Positions 43,667-52,036 of a DNA stretch of 64,000 bases are shown piece after piece; positions within the stretch are counted from its first letter, which is position 1, and the number at the start of each line of letters is the position of its first letter. The position numbers and the translations under genes are program-made. The notes under the pieces are model-generated. The model had not been told where the DNA came from. It did not search any database and saw only the letters and a list, made by a program, of their open reading frames with translations. Source of the DNA: Chryseobacterium ureilyticum (GTDB taxonomy: Bacteria > Bacteroidota > Bacteroidia > Flavobacteriales > Weeksellaceae); NCBI RefSeq assembly GCF_900156735.1, contig NZ_FTOL01000004.1:388992-452991 (forward strand), read 5' to 3'.

Positions 43667-44506
43667 ATGAAAAACATATCCGCCATTACAGCAGTCTTAT
43701 TAGTAACTTTTCTTCAGGCTCAAACCCATAGATTCATTTATGAATTACAATACAAAATGGATTCTACTGAAACAGGGCATCAGAAGCTGAACATGATATT
43801 GGATATCACCCCGAAAGAAGTTAAATTTTATGGAAAAGATCTTGCTACCACGGATTCACTGAATAAAAAATTCGGGATGAATTCCAGCTATACGGATATG
43901 ACCGGACAAGTTGTGAAAAGGAAAATTAATTCTTTTGAGAATGAAAATTTTATCAATATTAAAAACGGATATTATTCATTCAAAACTGCGGATAAAATCA
44001 ATTGGAATATCTCCAACGAAACTAAAAAGGCTGAAAATTATACTTTACAGAAAGCGATTACTCAATTTGGAGGAAGAAATTGGACAGCATGGTTTTGTAA
44101 GGATATTCCATTCAACGAAGGACCTTTTAAGCTAAGAGGGCTTCCAGGGTTGATTTTTGAATTATCCGATGACAAGAGAAACTTTATTTATAATCTTGTC
44201 AAAAGCCAGGAACTTCCGGGAATTTTTGCAACAGAAGACTTCCTTGAATCCAATTTCGGAAATAAAGCTATTCCTATTAATGAAAAACAAAAACACAAGC
44301 TGATCATGGAATTTTATAACGATCCTTTTGCTTTTGAAAGAAATAATCTGAGCAAAACCAATAATGATCTTAGAATTAATATCAATGGAAAGGAAATTCA
44401 TAATGTTGATGAACTGAATACACAAACTAAAAGCATGCAGGAAGTGATCAGAAAGTACAATAATCCTCTTGAAATAGATAAAGCAATGCGTTATCCTATA
44501 TATTAA
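43667..44506 (+). CDS. GLPGLI family secreted protein
   Basis: This 279-residue exported protein has a signal peptide (cleaved near LQA-QT) and the family's defining GLPGLI motif in LRGLPGLIFEL near residue 157. GRNWTAWFCKDIPFNEGPFK just before it is also typical. GLPGLI proteins occur only in Bacteroidota, often as several copies per genome near TonB receptors; their function is unknown. This copy stands alone, which is less usual. Confidence 0.9.
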   Translation: MKNISAITAVLLVTFLQAQTHRFIYELQYKMDSTETGHQKLNMILDITPKEVKFYGKDLATTDSLNKKFGMNSSYTDMTGQVVKRKINSFENENFINIKNGYYSFKTADKINWNISNETKKAENYTLQKAITQFGGRNWTAWFCKDIPFNEGPFKLRGLPGLIFELSDDKRNFIYNLVKSQELPGIFATEDFLESNFGNKAIPINEKQKHKLIMEFYNDPFAFERNNLSKTNNDLRININGKEIHNVDELNTQTKSMQEVIRKYNNPLEIDKAMRYPIY

Positions 44507-44510
44507 ATCA

Positions 44511-44533
44511 TTAGGTTTTGACTAAAGCCAATG
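44511..44533. repeat. Dispersed short repeat (GGCTAAAGCC type), single unit
   Basis: TTAGGTTTTGACTAAAGCC then AATG; it differs by one base from the unit at 47046-47068. It is an imperfect palindrome of REP-like size in an intergenic region. Confidence 0.55.
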
Positions 44534-44579
44534 TTTTGGTATCAAGATGTTTTATCTTTTATGTTTTATCTTAAATTCT

Positions 44580-44587
44580 TATATTTG
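44580..44587 (+). promoter_or_regulatory. -7 box upstream of the fluoride riboswitch
   Basis: TATATTTG matches TAnnTTTG exactly. Transcription would start near 44591, just before the riboswitch fold at 44599. Confidence 0.65.
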
Positions 44588-44598
44588 CAGTATCAAAA

Positions 44599-44684
44599 AA
44601 GGAAATGGTGTTCTTCCTTACCCAACCGCTTTACAAAAGCTGATGACGCCTGATTAATAGATTATTAACCTATAACTAATCAGG
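44599..44684 (+). promoter_or_regulatory. Fluoride (crcB) riboswitch with translational expression platform
   Basis: The conserved fluoride riboswitch layout can be folded by hand. Stem 1 is AAGGAA (44599-44604) with TTCCTT (44614-44619); its loop holds ATGGTGTTC. Stem 2 is GCTTT (44628-44632) with AAAGC (44636-44640). The pseudoknot is GGTGT (44607-44611) with ACGCC (44646-44650), and GCTGATG before it is the conserved element of the motif. A further hairpin, CCTGATTA (44649-44656) with TAATCAGG (44677-44684), ends six bases before the CLC start and covers the AGGA just upstream of it. It shares two C residues with the pseudoknot, so the two are mutually exclusive: fluoride binding should free the start site. 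Confidence 0.87.
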
Positions 44685-44690
44685 ATTATT

Positions 44691-45998
44691 ATGTCAAAAA
44701 ATCAACGAACACTTGGTAAAAAAGCAATTTTTCACACTCAGTTTTTCTTTAGAAAATTCCCGGCAATACCTTATATTTTCAAATGGCTGTCCATCAGTAT
44801 TATCATTGGAGCATTGGTAGGAACGGCTTCTGCAGGCTTTTTACAGTCATTGGAATGGGCAACCAACTTTAGAGAAAACCATTTATGGCTAATTGCTTTG
44901 CTTCCTGTTGCAGGATTTCTGATTGGGCTTTTATATTATTATTTTGGCAAAGATGTGGAAGCTGGAAATAATCTTTTGATTGATAATATTCATGATCCGA
45001 AAGAGATTATTCCATTCAAAATGGCTCCTTTTGTTTATCTGGGAACTATTGCGACTCATCTTTTCGGTGGTTCGGCTGGCCGTGAAGGTACGGCACTTCA
45101 AATGGCAGGTGCGATAGCAGATCAACTTACTAAGCCTTTCAAGCTTGACAAAAATGAAAGAAAAATACTGATCATTTCAGCTATTGCAGCCGGATTTGGC
45201 TCTGTTTTCGGGACTCCTCTTGCCGGAGCTATTTTTGGACTTGAGGTTTTTCTTATCGGAAGAATACGTTATAATGCTATATTTCCTGCTTTTGCCTCTG
45301 CTATACTGGCAGATTGGGCTACCAACCTATGGAATGTAAAACACACTCATTATCACATTGATTTTATCCCAAAACTTGAATTGCTGCCGATTCTTTACAG
45401 TATTTTGGCAGGGATTGCTTTTGGAATCTGTGCAGCGGGGTTCAGTAAGTTCATTCATTGGGCAGGTGCTCTTTTTAAATCAAAAATCAAATATCCTCCG
45501 CTTCGTCCAGTTGTAGGCGGAACTATCATTGCTCTGGCTGTTTTACTGATGGGCACAACAAGGTATATCGGATTAGGAGTTCCTGTGATTGTTGAATCTT
45601 TTGAAAAGCAACTTCCCTTCTATGATTTTGCATTAAAAATGATTTTTACCATCATTACTCTTTCAGCAGGTTTCAAAGGTGGTGAGGTAACTCCTTTGTT
45701 CTTTATTGGAGCAACTTTGGGAAGTGCATTATCATTATTTATTCCTTTACCTTTTGGATTACTTGCCGGAATGGGATTCGTTGCCGTATTTGCAGGTGCA
45801 ACCAATACACCTCTAGCGTGTATGCTGATGGGTATTGAGTTATTCGGGGCTGAATGTGGCGTTTATATTGCTATTGCCTGTGTGGTTTCTTATCTGCTTT
45901 CGGGGCACAACAGTATTTATACCAAACAAAAGATTGGTGAAGCTAAAAACAGAAGATACGAAAGTCAGCAGGATAAATCTGTTTCAGATTTTCTTTAA
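44691..45998 (+). CDS. Fluoride/proton antiporter of the CLC-F (EriC-F) type
   Basis: This 435-residue CLC-family membrane transporter has about 10-12 membrane helices. The gating motif is GREGT (130-134, gating Glu 132), the variant typical of CLC-F fluoride exporters in place of GREGP; the anion-site Ser of GSGIP is replaced (AGNNLLIDNI at 91-100). FGTPLAGAIFGLE (173-185) is the second CLC signature. Together with the fluoride riboswitch directly upstream, this identifies a fluoride-resistance exporter, not a chloride channel. The C-terminus is a short charged tail without CBS domains. It is a single-gene unit. Confidence 0.92.
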   Translation: MSKNQRTLGKKAIFHTQFFFRKFPAIPYIFKWLSISIIIGALVGTASAGFLQSLEWATNFRENHLWLIALLPVAGFLIGLLYYYFGKDVEAGNNLLIDNIHDPKEIIPFKMAPFVYLGTIATHLFGGSAGREGTALQMAGAIADQLTKPFKLDKNERKILIISAIAAGFGSVFGTPLAGAIFGLEVFLIGRIRYNAIFPAFASAILADWATNLWNVKHTHYHIDFIPKLELLPILYSILAGIAFGICAAGFSKFIHWAGALFKSKIKYPPLRPVVGGTIIALAVLLMGTTRYIGLGVPVIVESFEKQLPFYDFALKMIFTIITLSAGFKGGEVTPLFFIGATLGSALSLFIPLPFGLLAGMGFVAVFAGATNTPLACMLMGIELFGAECGVYIAIACVVSYLLSGHNSIYTKQKIGEAKNRRYESQQDKSVSDFL

Positions 45999-46109
45999 TC
46001 ACTTTGTTAAAAATTCAAAAAATCTTGTATAGTATCTTTTAAGCAACTCGTATCACGAAACACGAAACCTCTATCACAACTCTTCTACTCAAAATACAAC
46101 TATAATCCG

Positions 46110-46117
46110 TATTTTTG
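46110..46117 (+). promoter_or_regulatory. -7 box of the LysR regulator gene
   Basis: TATTTTTG matches TAnnTTTG and ends four bases before the ATG at 46122, another near-leaderless arrangement. Confidence 0.5.
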
Positions 46118-46121
46118 CCTC

Positions 46122-46997
46122 ATGTTCGATTACAGGTTAAAAGTTTTCCATACGGTGGCTACCAGATTAAGTTTTACCAAAGCTTCCGAAGAGCTTCATA
46201 TCTCACAGCCGGCGGTTACAAAGCACATTAAGGAAATTGAGGTTCAGCTGGAAACAAAATTGTTTGACAGAAAAGGAACTTCTATCCAGCTTACCCAAAG
46301 TGGAAAGATCCTGTATGAATATGCTGAAAAGATCCGAAATATATACCGTGATCTGGAATTTGAGATCAGTCAGATCAACCAACAGCATAAAGGAAAATTG
46401 ATTATCGGAGCCAGTACTACGGTTGCGCAATACATTTTACCTGAAATTTTAGCAAAATTCAATTCCTATTACAAGGATATTAAAATTGAGCTTTTAACAG
46501 GAAATACTGAAGCTATTTCTACCTTATTAAAGGAGGAAAAAATAGATCTTGGGATTATTGAGGGTGAATCTCAATCGTCATACTTTGATTACAAAACGTT
46601 CAAAGAGGATGAAATTGTTCTGACTGCAAAATCAGATCATCCTCTAGCTCACAAAACTTTAAATATAAAAGATCTTTCCGACCTTAATCTGATATTCCGC
46701 GAACAAGGTTCAGGAACTCTTGAGTTTATACAAAATCGATTAAAGGAAAAAGGAGTTAACATTCATGAATTAAATACTGTTATTCAGCTTGGGAGCAGTG
46801 AAAGTATCAAAAATTATCTTCTTCATTCTGATTGTATGGCATTTCTATCCATCAGTACGATCCTGAATGAGCTTAAAAACAATGTTCTTACCGTTATAGA
46901 TATTAAAAACTTCAGTATCGAGAGGGATTTTCATTTTATACTTCCCAAGGGTGAACAATCTGAGCTTATAGAGTTGTTTTTAAGATTTGCAGAGTAG
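46122..46997 (+). CDS. LysR family transcriptional regulator
   Basis: This 291-residue regulator has the N-terminal LysR winged HTH (FHTVATRLSFTKASEELHISQPAVTKHIKEIE, here split: SFTKASEELHISQPAVT is the recognition region at about 17-33) and a C-terminal periplasmic-binding-like effector domain (about 90-290, starting GKLIIGASTTVAQYILP). It lies upstream of a YeiH-type transporter in the same direction, a pairing seen in E. coli (yeiE-yeiH), so it probably regulates that gene. Its -7 box is four bases from the ATG. Confidence 0.92.
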   Translation: MFDYRLKVFHTVATRLSFTKASEELHISQPAVTKHIKEIEVQLETKLFDRKGTSIQLTQSGKILYEYAEKIRNIYRDLEFEISQINQQHKGKLIIGASTTVAQYILPEILAKFNSYYKDIKIELLTGNTEAISTLLKEEKIDLGIIEGESQSSYFDYKTFKEDEIVLTAKSDHPLAHKTLNIKDLSDLNLIFREQGSGTLEFIQNRLKEKGVNIHELNTVIQLGSSESIKNYLLHSDCMAFLSISTILNELKNNVLTVIDIKNFSIERDFHFILPKGEQSELIELFLRFAE

Positions 46998-47045
46998 TTT
47001 CAACAACTGTTGTATGTTTTAATTTGATTAAAAACGTATTATTTT

Positions 47046-47112
47046 TTAGGTTTTGGCTAAAGCCAATGGAATGTTTATTTTTATTTGGTCGGGCTAAAGC
47101 CCAACCCTATTG
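47046..47112. repeat. REP-like double palindrome (GGCTAAAGCC family)
   Basis: Two related palindromes lie 25 bases apart: TTGGCTAAAGCCAA (47053-47066) and GGGCTAAAGCCC (47091-47102) within TTGGTCGGGCTAAAGCCCAA. The first unit with its flank repeats at 44511-44533. It lies between the LysR and YeiH genes. Confidence 0.65.
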
Positions 47113-47255
47113 ATATTACTAAGCAATTATTGAATTTTAGCAACAATATCTTTTATCTTTTTCATTATAACTTTTAGTTATTCAATATAACAAAATACAA
47201 TTTACTTTGTAATAACATATTGTCGAATTTTGCTTCAGATTTAAAAGTTCGCAAT

Positions 47256-48191
47256 ATGAAAGATTTCATTCAAAATGAATCAAACAAAAAAATAATTTTT
47301 ATAGGACTGGCTATTTTGTGCCTGACGCCTCTGATATCTTCCCCGATCGCATTGGCTTTAGGTTTTATATTGGCTGTCTTTATGGGTAATCCTTTTGAAA
47401 AACAACTTCATCAATATATCCATTTGCTTTTGCAGATTTCGATTGTGGGATTAGGTTTTGGATTAAAACTGGATGAGGCGCTGCATGCCGGAAAAACAGG
47501 ATTAGTACTGACGGTTATCAGTATTGTCACAGTAATGCTTCTTGGTTATGTTCTGGGGAAAATATTCAAACTGGAAAGACCACTTTCTTACCTTTTGTCA
47601 GCAGGAACTGCTATTTGTGGAGGGAGTGCCATTGCTGCCGTTGCTCCGATCATTAAACCTAGCACAAAGCAGATTTCGTTGGCTCTAGCAATTGTTTTTA
47701 CTCTAAATTCTATTGCTTTATTCATTTATCCGGCAATCGGGCACCTTCTGAATCTTTCACAGGAACAGTTTGGGCTTTGGTGTGCGGTTGGAATTCATGA
47801 TACAAGCTCTGTGGTTGGAGCAGCCAGCAAATATGGAAATGAAGCTTTAAAAATAGCCACAACAGTGAAGCTTGCACGTGCTTTATGGATTATCCCGGTA
47901 TCATTGATTACAATGTTTATTTTTAAAAGTAAGGATTCAAAAGTAAAAATTCCTTGGTTCATAGGATATTTCATTATTGCGATTCTTCTGAATACTTATT
48001 TCCCTTTTATGGATAAATTCAGCACAGCTATAACTTCTGTTGCAAAATCCGGATTAAACCTGACATTATTTTTTATCGGTTCTACCCTTTCAATTCAGAC
48101 GTTAAAAAGTATAGGTTTTAAACCTTTGCTTAGTGCTGTACTTCTTTGGGTTGTTATTAGTATCGGAAGTTTACTTTATATCATTCATTAA
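47256..48191 (+). CDS. YeiH family (UPF0324) putative sulfate exporter
   Basis: This ~311-residue protein has about ten membrane helices and the UPF0324/YeiH features QISIVGLGFGLKLDEAL, SAGTAICGGSAIAAVAPII and GIHDTSSVVGAA. Family members are annotated as putative sulfate or sulfite exporters, with limited proof. A LysR gene precedes it, as in the E. coli yeiE-yeiH pair. A TTG at 47220 would add 12 residues; the ATG at 47256 (MKDFIQNES) gives a more usual start. A REP-like element lies upstream and a strong hairpin follows the stop. Confidence 0.87.
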   Translation: MKDFIQNESNKKIIFIGLAILCLTPLISSPIALALGFILAVFMGNPFEKQLHQYIHLLLQISIVGLGFGLKLDEALHAGKTGLVLTVISIVTVMLLGYVLGKIFKLERPLSYLLSAGTAICGGSAIAAVAPIIKPSTKQISLALAIVFTLNSIALFIYPAIGHLLNLSQEQFGLWCAVGIHDTSSVVGAASKYGNEALKIATTVKLARALWIIPVSLITMFIFKSKDSKVKIPWFIGYFIIAILLNTYFPFMDKFSTAITSVAKSGLNLTLFFIGSTLSIQTLKSIGFKPLLSAVLLWVVISIGSLLYIIH

Positions 48192-48230
48192 AAAACAGCG
48201 GCACCCTCAAGAGATCAAGAGGGTGCCGCC
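48192..48230. terminator. GC-rich terminator between yeiH-like and peptide genes
   Basis: GCGGCACCCTC (48198-48208) pairs perfectly with GAGGGTGCCGC (48219-48229), 11 bp, 10-nt loop. On the minus strand it is followed by TGTTTTTT, so it is a strong terminator for the Cys-rich peptide gene and probably blocks the converging yeiH-like transcript as well. Confidence 0.92.
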
Positions 48231-48283
48231 TATTTAAATGTGGAAATGTTTATTTCAAATTGAAATTCTGAATGCCAGACAAA

Positions 48284-48463
48284 TTAGCAGGTCATTACCT
48301 GTGGACATGAGATCAGCTCAACACAGTATTTAGGTCCTGTTACAGCTCCAGTACAGCTACATCCGCAAAGTGATGTCTCCGGAGTACCAATTTTTCCAAT
48401 ACCTCCTGTAATACTTTTAAGGTCTTCTTTTCTTAATTTTTTAGCGTTTTTAATAATGTTCAT
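48284..48463 (-). CDS. Bacteriocin-like peptide precursor with double-glycine leader
   Basis: This 59-residue precursor begins MNIIKNAKKLRKEDLKSITGG, here a leader of 21 residues ending in Gly-Gly as in the class II/RiPP-type LxxxELxxIxGG leaders. The core is 38 residues with six Cys, arranged CGCSC ... C ... C ... C-end (ends VMTC). The last residue is Cys. It is of the same family as the peptide at 41965-42153. A TTG at 48487 would add eight residues, but the ATG at 48463 fits the leader. No exporter or processing protease lies in the window. It has its own strong terminator. Confidence 0.78.
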   Translation of the reverse strand: MNIIKNAKKLRKEDLKSITGGIGKIGTPETSLCGCSCTGAVTGPKYCVELISCPQVMTC

Positions 48464-48635
48464 GTGATTGGTTTTTGGATGAAACAATATAGTTTTAGTT
48501 ACCTTTCAAAGTTAAACAAATATTAATTACACGCAACATATTTTAATATAAATTTAACTAAACAATTGATTTAAACTAAATTAAAATATCTAAAATCAGG
48601 ACAAATGAATAAATTATTATTAAACAAAATATAAA

Positions 48636-49877
48636 TTACTCTGTAAATTCAAGATCTTTATCATGAGTTTCGGAGATTGTCCATGAAGAATAAAATGCCA
48701 GACCAAAGACCACTATTCCTACAATAGCAGCACTTACCACGACAGAAAAACTACCTTTAAGGGAATCGAATACAAGGATCATTACCGGCACTAATCCTCT
48801 TACCATATTCGGAACTGTAGTGGTTGCCGTATTTCTGATATTCGTCCCGAACTGCTCTGCCGCAAGGGTTACAAACATTGCCCAATAGCCTGTTCCAAGT
48901 CCCAGCCATACGCAAAACATATAATATTTTGTTTCTGTATCTGTGTTTCCAAACAGCATAATTATGACACCAACCAAAGTAAACAGCAGCATATAAAATA
49001 TCGCCATCTTTCGGGATTTTAAAGCGTGGGAAATAAAACCACTCATCAGATCCCCAACAGAAATCCCTACATACGCCCACATAATTGCTTTTCCGGGGCT
49101 TATATCTTTTATACCAAATTCGGGTGCAAATTGATTAGCTAAAACAGCTAAAATTCCTATACAATACCAGGTAGGTAATCCTACGGCAATACATTTCAGG
49201 TATCTTATGAGTCTGTCTTTATTTGTGAAAAAGGAGAGAAAATTTCCTTTGGAGACGTTTTTATGTTCAATATTCTTGTAAATTCCGGATTCTGATACGC
49301 TTATTCTCAGTATCAACAGCATAATTCCCATTACACCACCTATGATGTAGGAAATATTCCATCCTCCTGCTAATTCTACTGTTAATTGTGCCACAACGGC
49401 TCCCATTAATCCAAACCCAGCCACAACAGAGGTTCCAATAGCCCTTAAATTCTTCGGCAGACTTTCAGAAACAAGTGTAATTCCGGCTCCAAGCTCTCCA
49501 GCTAAACCTATTCCAGCAATAAACCTTAAACCGGCATATTGATACTCTAAATGCTCTTTTGGAAAATAAGGTAAAAAACCGCAGGCAATATTGGCTAATG
49601 AGTAGACCAAAATGGAACCAAAAAGTACGGAAAGTCTTCCTTTTTTATCTCCGAAGACTCCCCAGAATATACCTCCGAGAAGTAATCCTACCATCTGGCA
49701 GTTGAGAATAAAGGTTCCATCAGCATCGGGATTAAGCCCTAAAGCCTTCAAACTGGGGATCCTGACGATTCCAAATAAAAGGAGGTCGTAGATATCTACA
49801 AAATAACCTAAGGCGGAAATAATAACGGGAATAGAGAAAATGTACTTCAGTTTTGAAGATAGTGTCAGTTCTTGCAT
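48636..49877 (-). CDS. MFS transporter (metabolite:H+ symporter-like)
   Basis: This 413-residue inner-membrane transporter has 12 hydrophobic helices, the MFS motif A GVFGDKKGRLSVL after helix 2 and the GLAGELGAGITLVSESLP loop in helices 4-5 that is common in the sugar/metabolite:H+ symporter branch. DIYDLLLFG in helix 1 resembles members of the aromatic acid and metabolite groups. The substrate is unknown. The gene follows rny on the same strand, after a strong terminator, so it should be transcribed separately. Confidence 0.87.
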   Translation of the reverse strand: MQELTLSSKLKYIFSIPVIISALGYFVDIYDLLLFGIVRIPSLKALGLNPDADGTFILNCQMVGLLLGGIFWGVFGDKKGRLSVLFGSILVYSLANIACGFLPYFPKEHLEYQYAGLRFIAGIGLAGELGAGITLVSESLPKNLRAIGTSVVAGFGLMGAVVAQLTVELAGGWNISYIIGGVMGIMLLILRISVSESGIYKNIEHKNVSKGNFLSFFTNKDRLIRYLKCIAVGLPTWYCIGILAVLANQFAPEFGIKDISPGKAIMWAYVGISVGDLMSGFISHALKSRKMAIFYMLLFTLVGVIIMLFGNTDTETKYYMFCVWLGLGTGYWAMFVTLAAEQFGTNIRNTATTTVPNMVRGLVPVMILVFDSLKGSFSVVVSAAIVGIVVFGLAFYSSWTISETHDKDLEFTE

Positions 49878-49887
49878 TTTTAAGTTT

Positions 49888-49930
49888 TGATAAAAATAAA
49901 AAACCTTTCAATTTCTTGAAAGGTTTTTAT
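49888..49930 (-). terminator. Terminator of rny
   Basis: AAAAACCTTTCAA (49899-49911) pairs perfectly with TTGAAAGGTTTTT (49916-49928); on the minus strand TTTTTTATTTTT follows. Confidence 0.92.
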
Positions 49931-49950
49931 AAAATATCTTGATTCGATTA

Positions 49951-51516
49951 TTATCTTGCAATATTAACAGCTCTCGTTTCTCTGATCACTGTTACTTTTA
50001 CCTGTCCAGGATAAGTAAGTTCGTTCTGGATCTTTTCAGAGATGTCGTAAGATAGTTGGGAAGCTACTTCGTCGTTTACTTTTCCACTTTCTACCATTAC
50101 TCTTAATTCTCTACCTGCCTGAATTGCGTAAGCGCTGGATACTCCATCAAAGCTTAATGCTGCAGATTCAAGATCTTTTAATCTCTGGATATAAGATTCC
50201 AATACTTGTCTTCTTGCTCCCGGTCTTGCTCCTGAGATAGCATCTGCTACCTGAATGATCGGAGATAATAGAGACTTCATTTCAATCTCATCGTGGTGAG
50301 CTCCGATTGCATTTACAACCTCTGGATTTTCACCGTATTTCTCAGCCCATTGCATTCCTAGTAAAGCGTGTGGTAATTCTGATTCCTGCTCAGGGACTTT
50401 ACCGATATCGTGTAATAGACCTGCTCTCTTAGCCAGTTTAACGTTTAATCCTAATTCGGCAGCCATTGTTGCAGCGATGTTTGCTACTTCTCTTGAGTGC
50501 TGTAATAAGTTTTGTCCGTAAGATGAACGGTATTTCATTCTACCTACGATCTTGATCAATTCAGGGTGTAATCCGTGGATTCCTAAATCAATAATCGTTC
50601 TCTTTCCTACTTCAATGATTTCTTCTTCGATTTGTTTTCTTGTCTTTTCTACTACTTCCTCGATTCTTGCCGGGTGAATTCTACCATCGGTAACCAATCT
50701 GTGAAGTGATAATCTTGCGATCTCTCTTCTTACCGGATCGAAACATGAAAGAAGGATTGCTTCAGGGGTATCATCAACAATAATTTCCACTCCTGTTACA
50801 GCTTCTAAAGCACGGATATTTCTACCTTCTCTACCGATAATTCTACCTTTTACTTCATCAGATTCAATGTTGAATACTGATACTGAATTTTCGATTGCCT
50901 GCTCGGTTCCGATTCTCTGAATGGTTTGGATAACGATCTTTCTCGCTTCGTTTTTAGCATTCATCTGAGCTTCTTCCATGATGCTCTGAACATGTGCCTG
51001 TGCTCTTGTTTTAGCTTCAGCTTTCATGGTTTCTACCAGTTCTGCTTTAGCTTCCTCTGCTGTATAATTAGAGATTTTTTCAAGTATTTCTACTTTTTTA
51101 GCGGTAGCTGTATCTAATTCCTGTTGTTTTCTTTCTAAGATTTCGTTTTTCTTAGCGTAGTCTGCAATCTGTCTGTCAAGGTCTTTCTCAAGTTTTCCTG
51201 TCTTGCTAAGTTCGTCATTCAGCTTGTGTTCTTTATCCTTCGTTCTTTTTTCAGCTTCCTGCATTTTTTTCTCACGTGACTGAATGTCTGCATCGTGCTG
51301 AGATTTCAATTCTAGGAATTTTTCCTTAGCCTGAAGATTCTTTTCTTTCTTTGTGGATTCAGCTTGAACGTTAGCTTTTTCTATAAGGTTTTCGGCGTTT
51401 TTCTTGGCATCATCTATGATGAATTTTGCTTTAGTATTCAGAGAGCTTCTGGAAAAAACCATTCCTACGGCAGCCCCGATTACCAAACAAACAACACCTA
51501 CTATAACTTCTATCAT
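49951..51516 (-). CDS. rny: Ribonuclease Y
   Basis: This 521-residue endoribonuclease starts mRNA decay at the inner membrane. It has an N-terminal membrane helix (1-22), a long charged coiled coil (about 30-200), a KH RNA-binding domain ([15 protein letters not shown] at 224-238) and a metal-dependent HD domain with [11 protein letters not shown] (His 369, Asp 370) and [11 protein letters not shown] further on. All catalytic residues are present. The upstream region between zapA and this gene carries a 6S-like RNA on the same strand. Confidence 0.97.
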   Translation of the reverse strand: MIEVIVGVVCLVIGAAVGMVFSRSSLNTKAKFIIDDAKKNAENLIEKANVQAESTKKEKNLQAKEKFLELKSQHDADIQSREKKMQEAEKRTKDKEHKLNDELSKTGKLEKDLDRQIADYAKKNEILERKQQELDTATAKKVEILEKISNYTAEEAKAELVETMKAEAKTRAQAHVQSIMEEAQMNAKNEARKIVIQTIQRIGTEQAIENSVSVFNIESDEVKGRIIGREGRNIRALEAVTGVEIIVDDTPEAILLSCFDPVRREIARLSLHRLVTDGRIHPARIEEVVEKTRKQIEEEIIEVGKRTIIDLGIHGLHPELIKIVGRMKYRSSYGQNLLQHSREVANIAATMAAELGLNVKLAKRAGLLHDIGKVPEQESELPHALLGMQWAEKYGENPEVVNAIGAHHDEIEMKSLLSPIIQVADAISGARPGARRQVLESYIQRLKDLESAALSFDGVSSAYAIQAGRELRVMVESGKVNDEVASQLSYDISEKIQNELTYPGQVKVTVIRETRAVNIAR

Positions 51517-51555
51517 AATTTATATTGAGTTTTAATTGTATTCATATCCTTTAAA

Positions 51556-51740
51556 ATAAAAAAAGCCCACAATAATCCAGAGATTGAGAGTAAACTCCTA
51601 ATCAACACGATTTGAACTGATTTCCACTGTCTGTAATCCGGAAGACCGGCACGCCATTCAGAGGACATTTGTTCGGTAATTGTTTAGCGTTGAGTTTACC
51701 TTTAATGTGTTAGAATCATTGTAGGCAGTTTGTTTCAGGA
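51556..51740 (-). ncRNA. ssrS: 6S (SsrS)-like regulatory RNA
   Basis: The minus-strand sequence folds into one long interrupted rod. The outer stem pairs CCTACAATGATTC (51725-51713) with GGATTATTGTGGG (51578-51566) over all 13 positions, counting G-U pairs. Next, GGTAAACTC pairs with GAGTTTACT, then a large open middle is followed by an apical CCGG-TCTT-CCGG hairpin. The 3' strand runs into GGGC and seven T, a terminator-like end. Length (~170-180 nt), central bubble and position directly downstream of zapA match 6S RNA, which traps the housekeeping RNA polymerase in stationary phase. There is no open frame here. A covariance search has not been done. Confidence 0.78.
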
Positions 51741-51748
51741 AAAAAAAT

Positions 51749-52036
51749 CTATTTCCCGATTTCATTCAACGATTGATTGATCTGTTGTAATCTTTCGTTG
51801 GTTGAATTAATATTTTTCTCGTAGTTAAGAGAAACTACTTCTGCATTGGTTCCCAGTTTCAGGGCACACATAGCCAAAGCATCCTGTTTATCTCTTACAT
51901 CGAAGTTCTGTTCAAAATCTTTAATCATATTCTCGATCTGCTTCCCTACTTTACGCAAAGTTTCTTCCTCTGCTGCCGGTACGTTCAGCGGATATACTCT
52001 TCCTGCAATATTGACGGTTATTCTCCTTACCTCCAT
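51749..52036 (-). CDS. zapA: Cell division protein ZapA
   Basis: This 95-residue FtsZ-ring-associated protein has the ZapA pattern: an N-terminal beta hairpin (RRITVNIAGRVYPLNVP), then KVGKQIENMIKDFEQ, the RDKQDALAMCALKL helix and a C-terminal coiled coil (SLNYEKNINSTNERLQQINQ). ZapA cross-links FtsZ filaments. Its start overlaps the stop of the upstream coiled-coil gene by one base (TAATG), so both are co-translated. A 6S-like RNA follows. Confidence 0.93.
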   Translation of the reverse strand: MEVRRITVNIAGRVYPLNVPAAEEETLRKVGKQIENMIKDFEQNFDVRDKQDALAMCALKLGTNAEVVSLNYEKNINSTNERLQQINQSLNEIGK

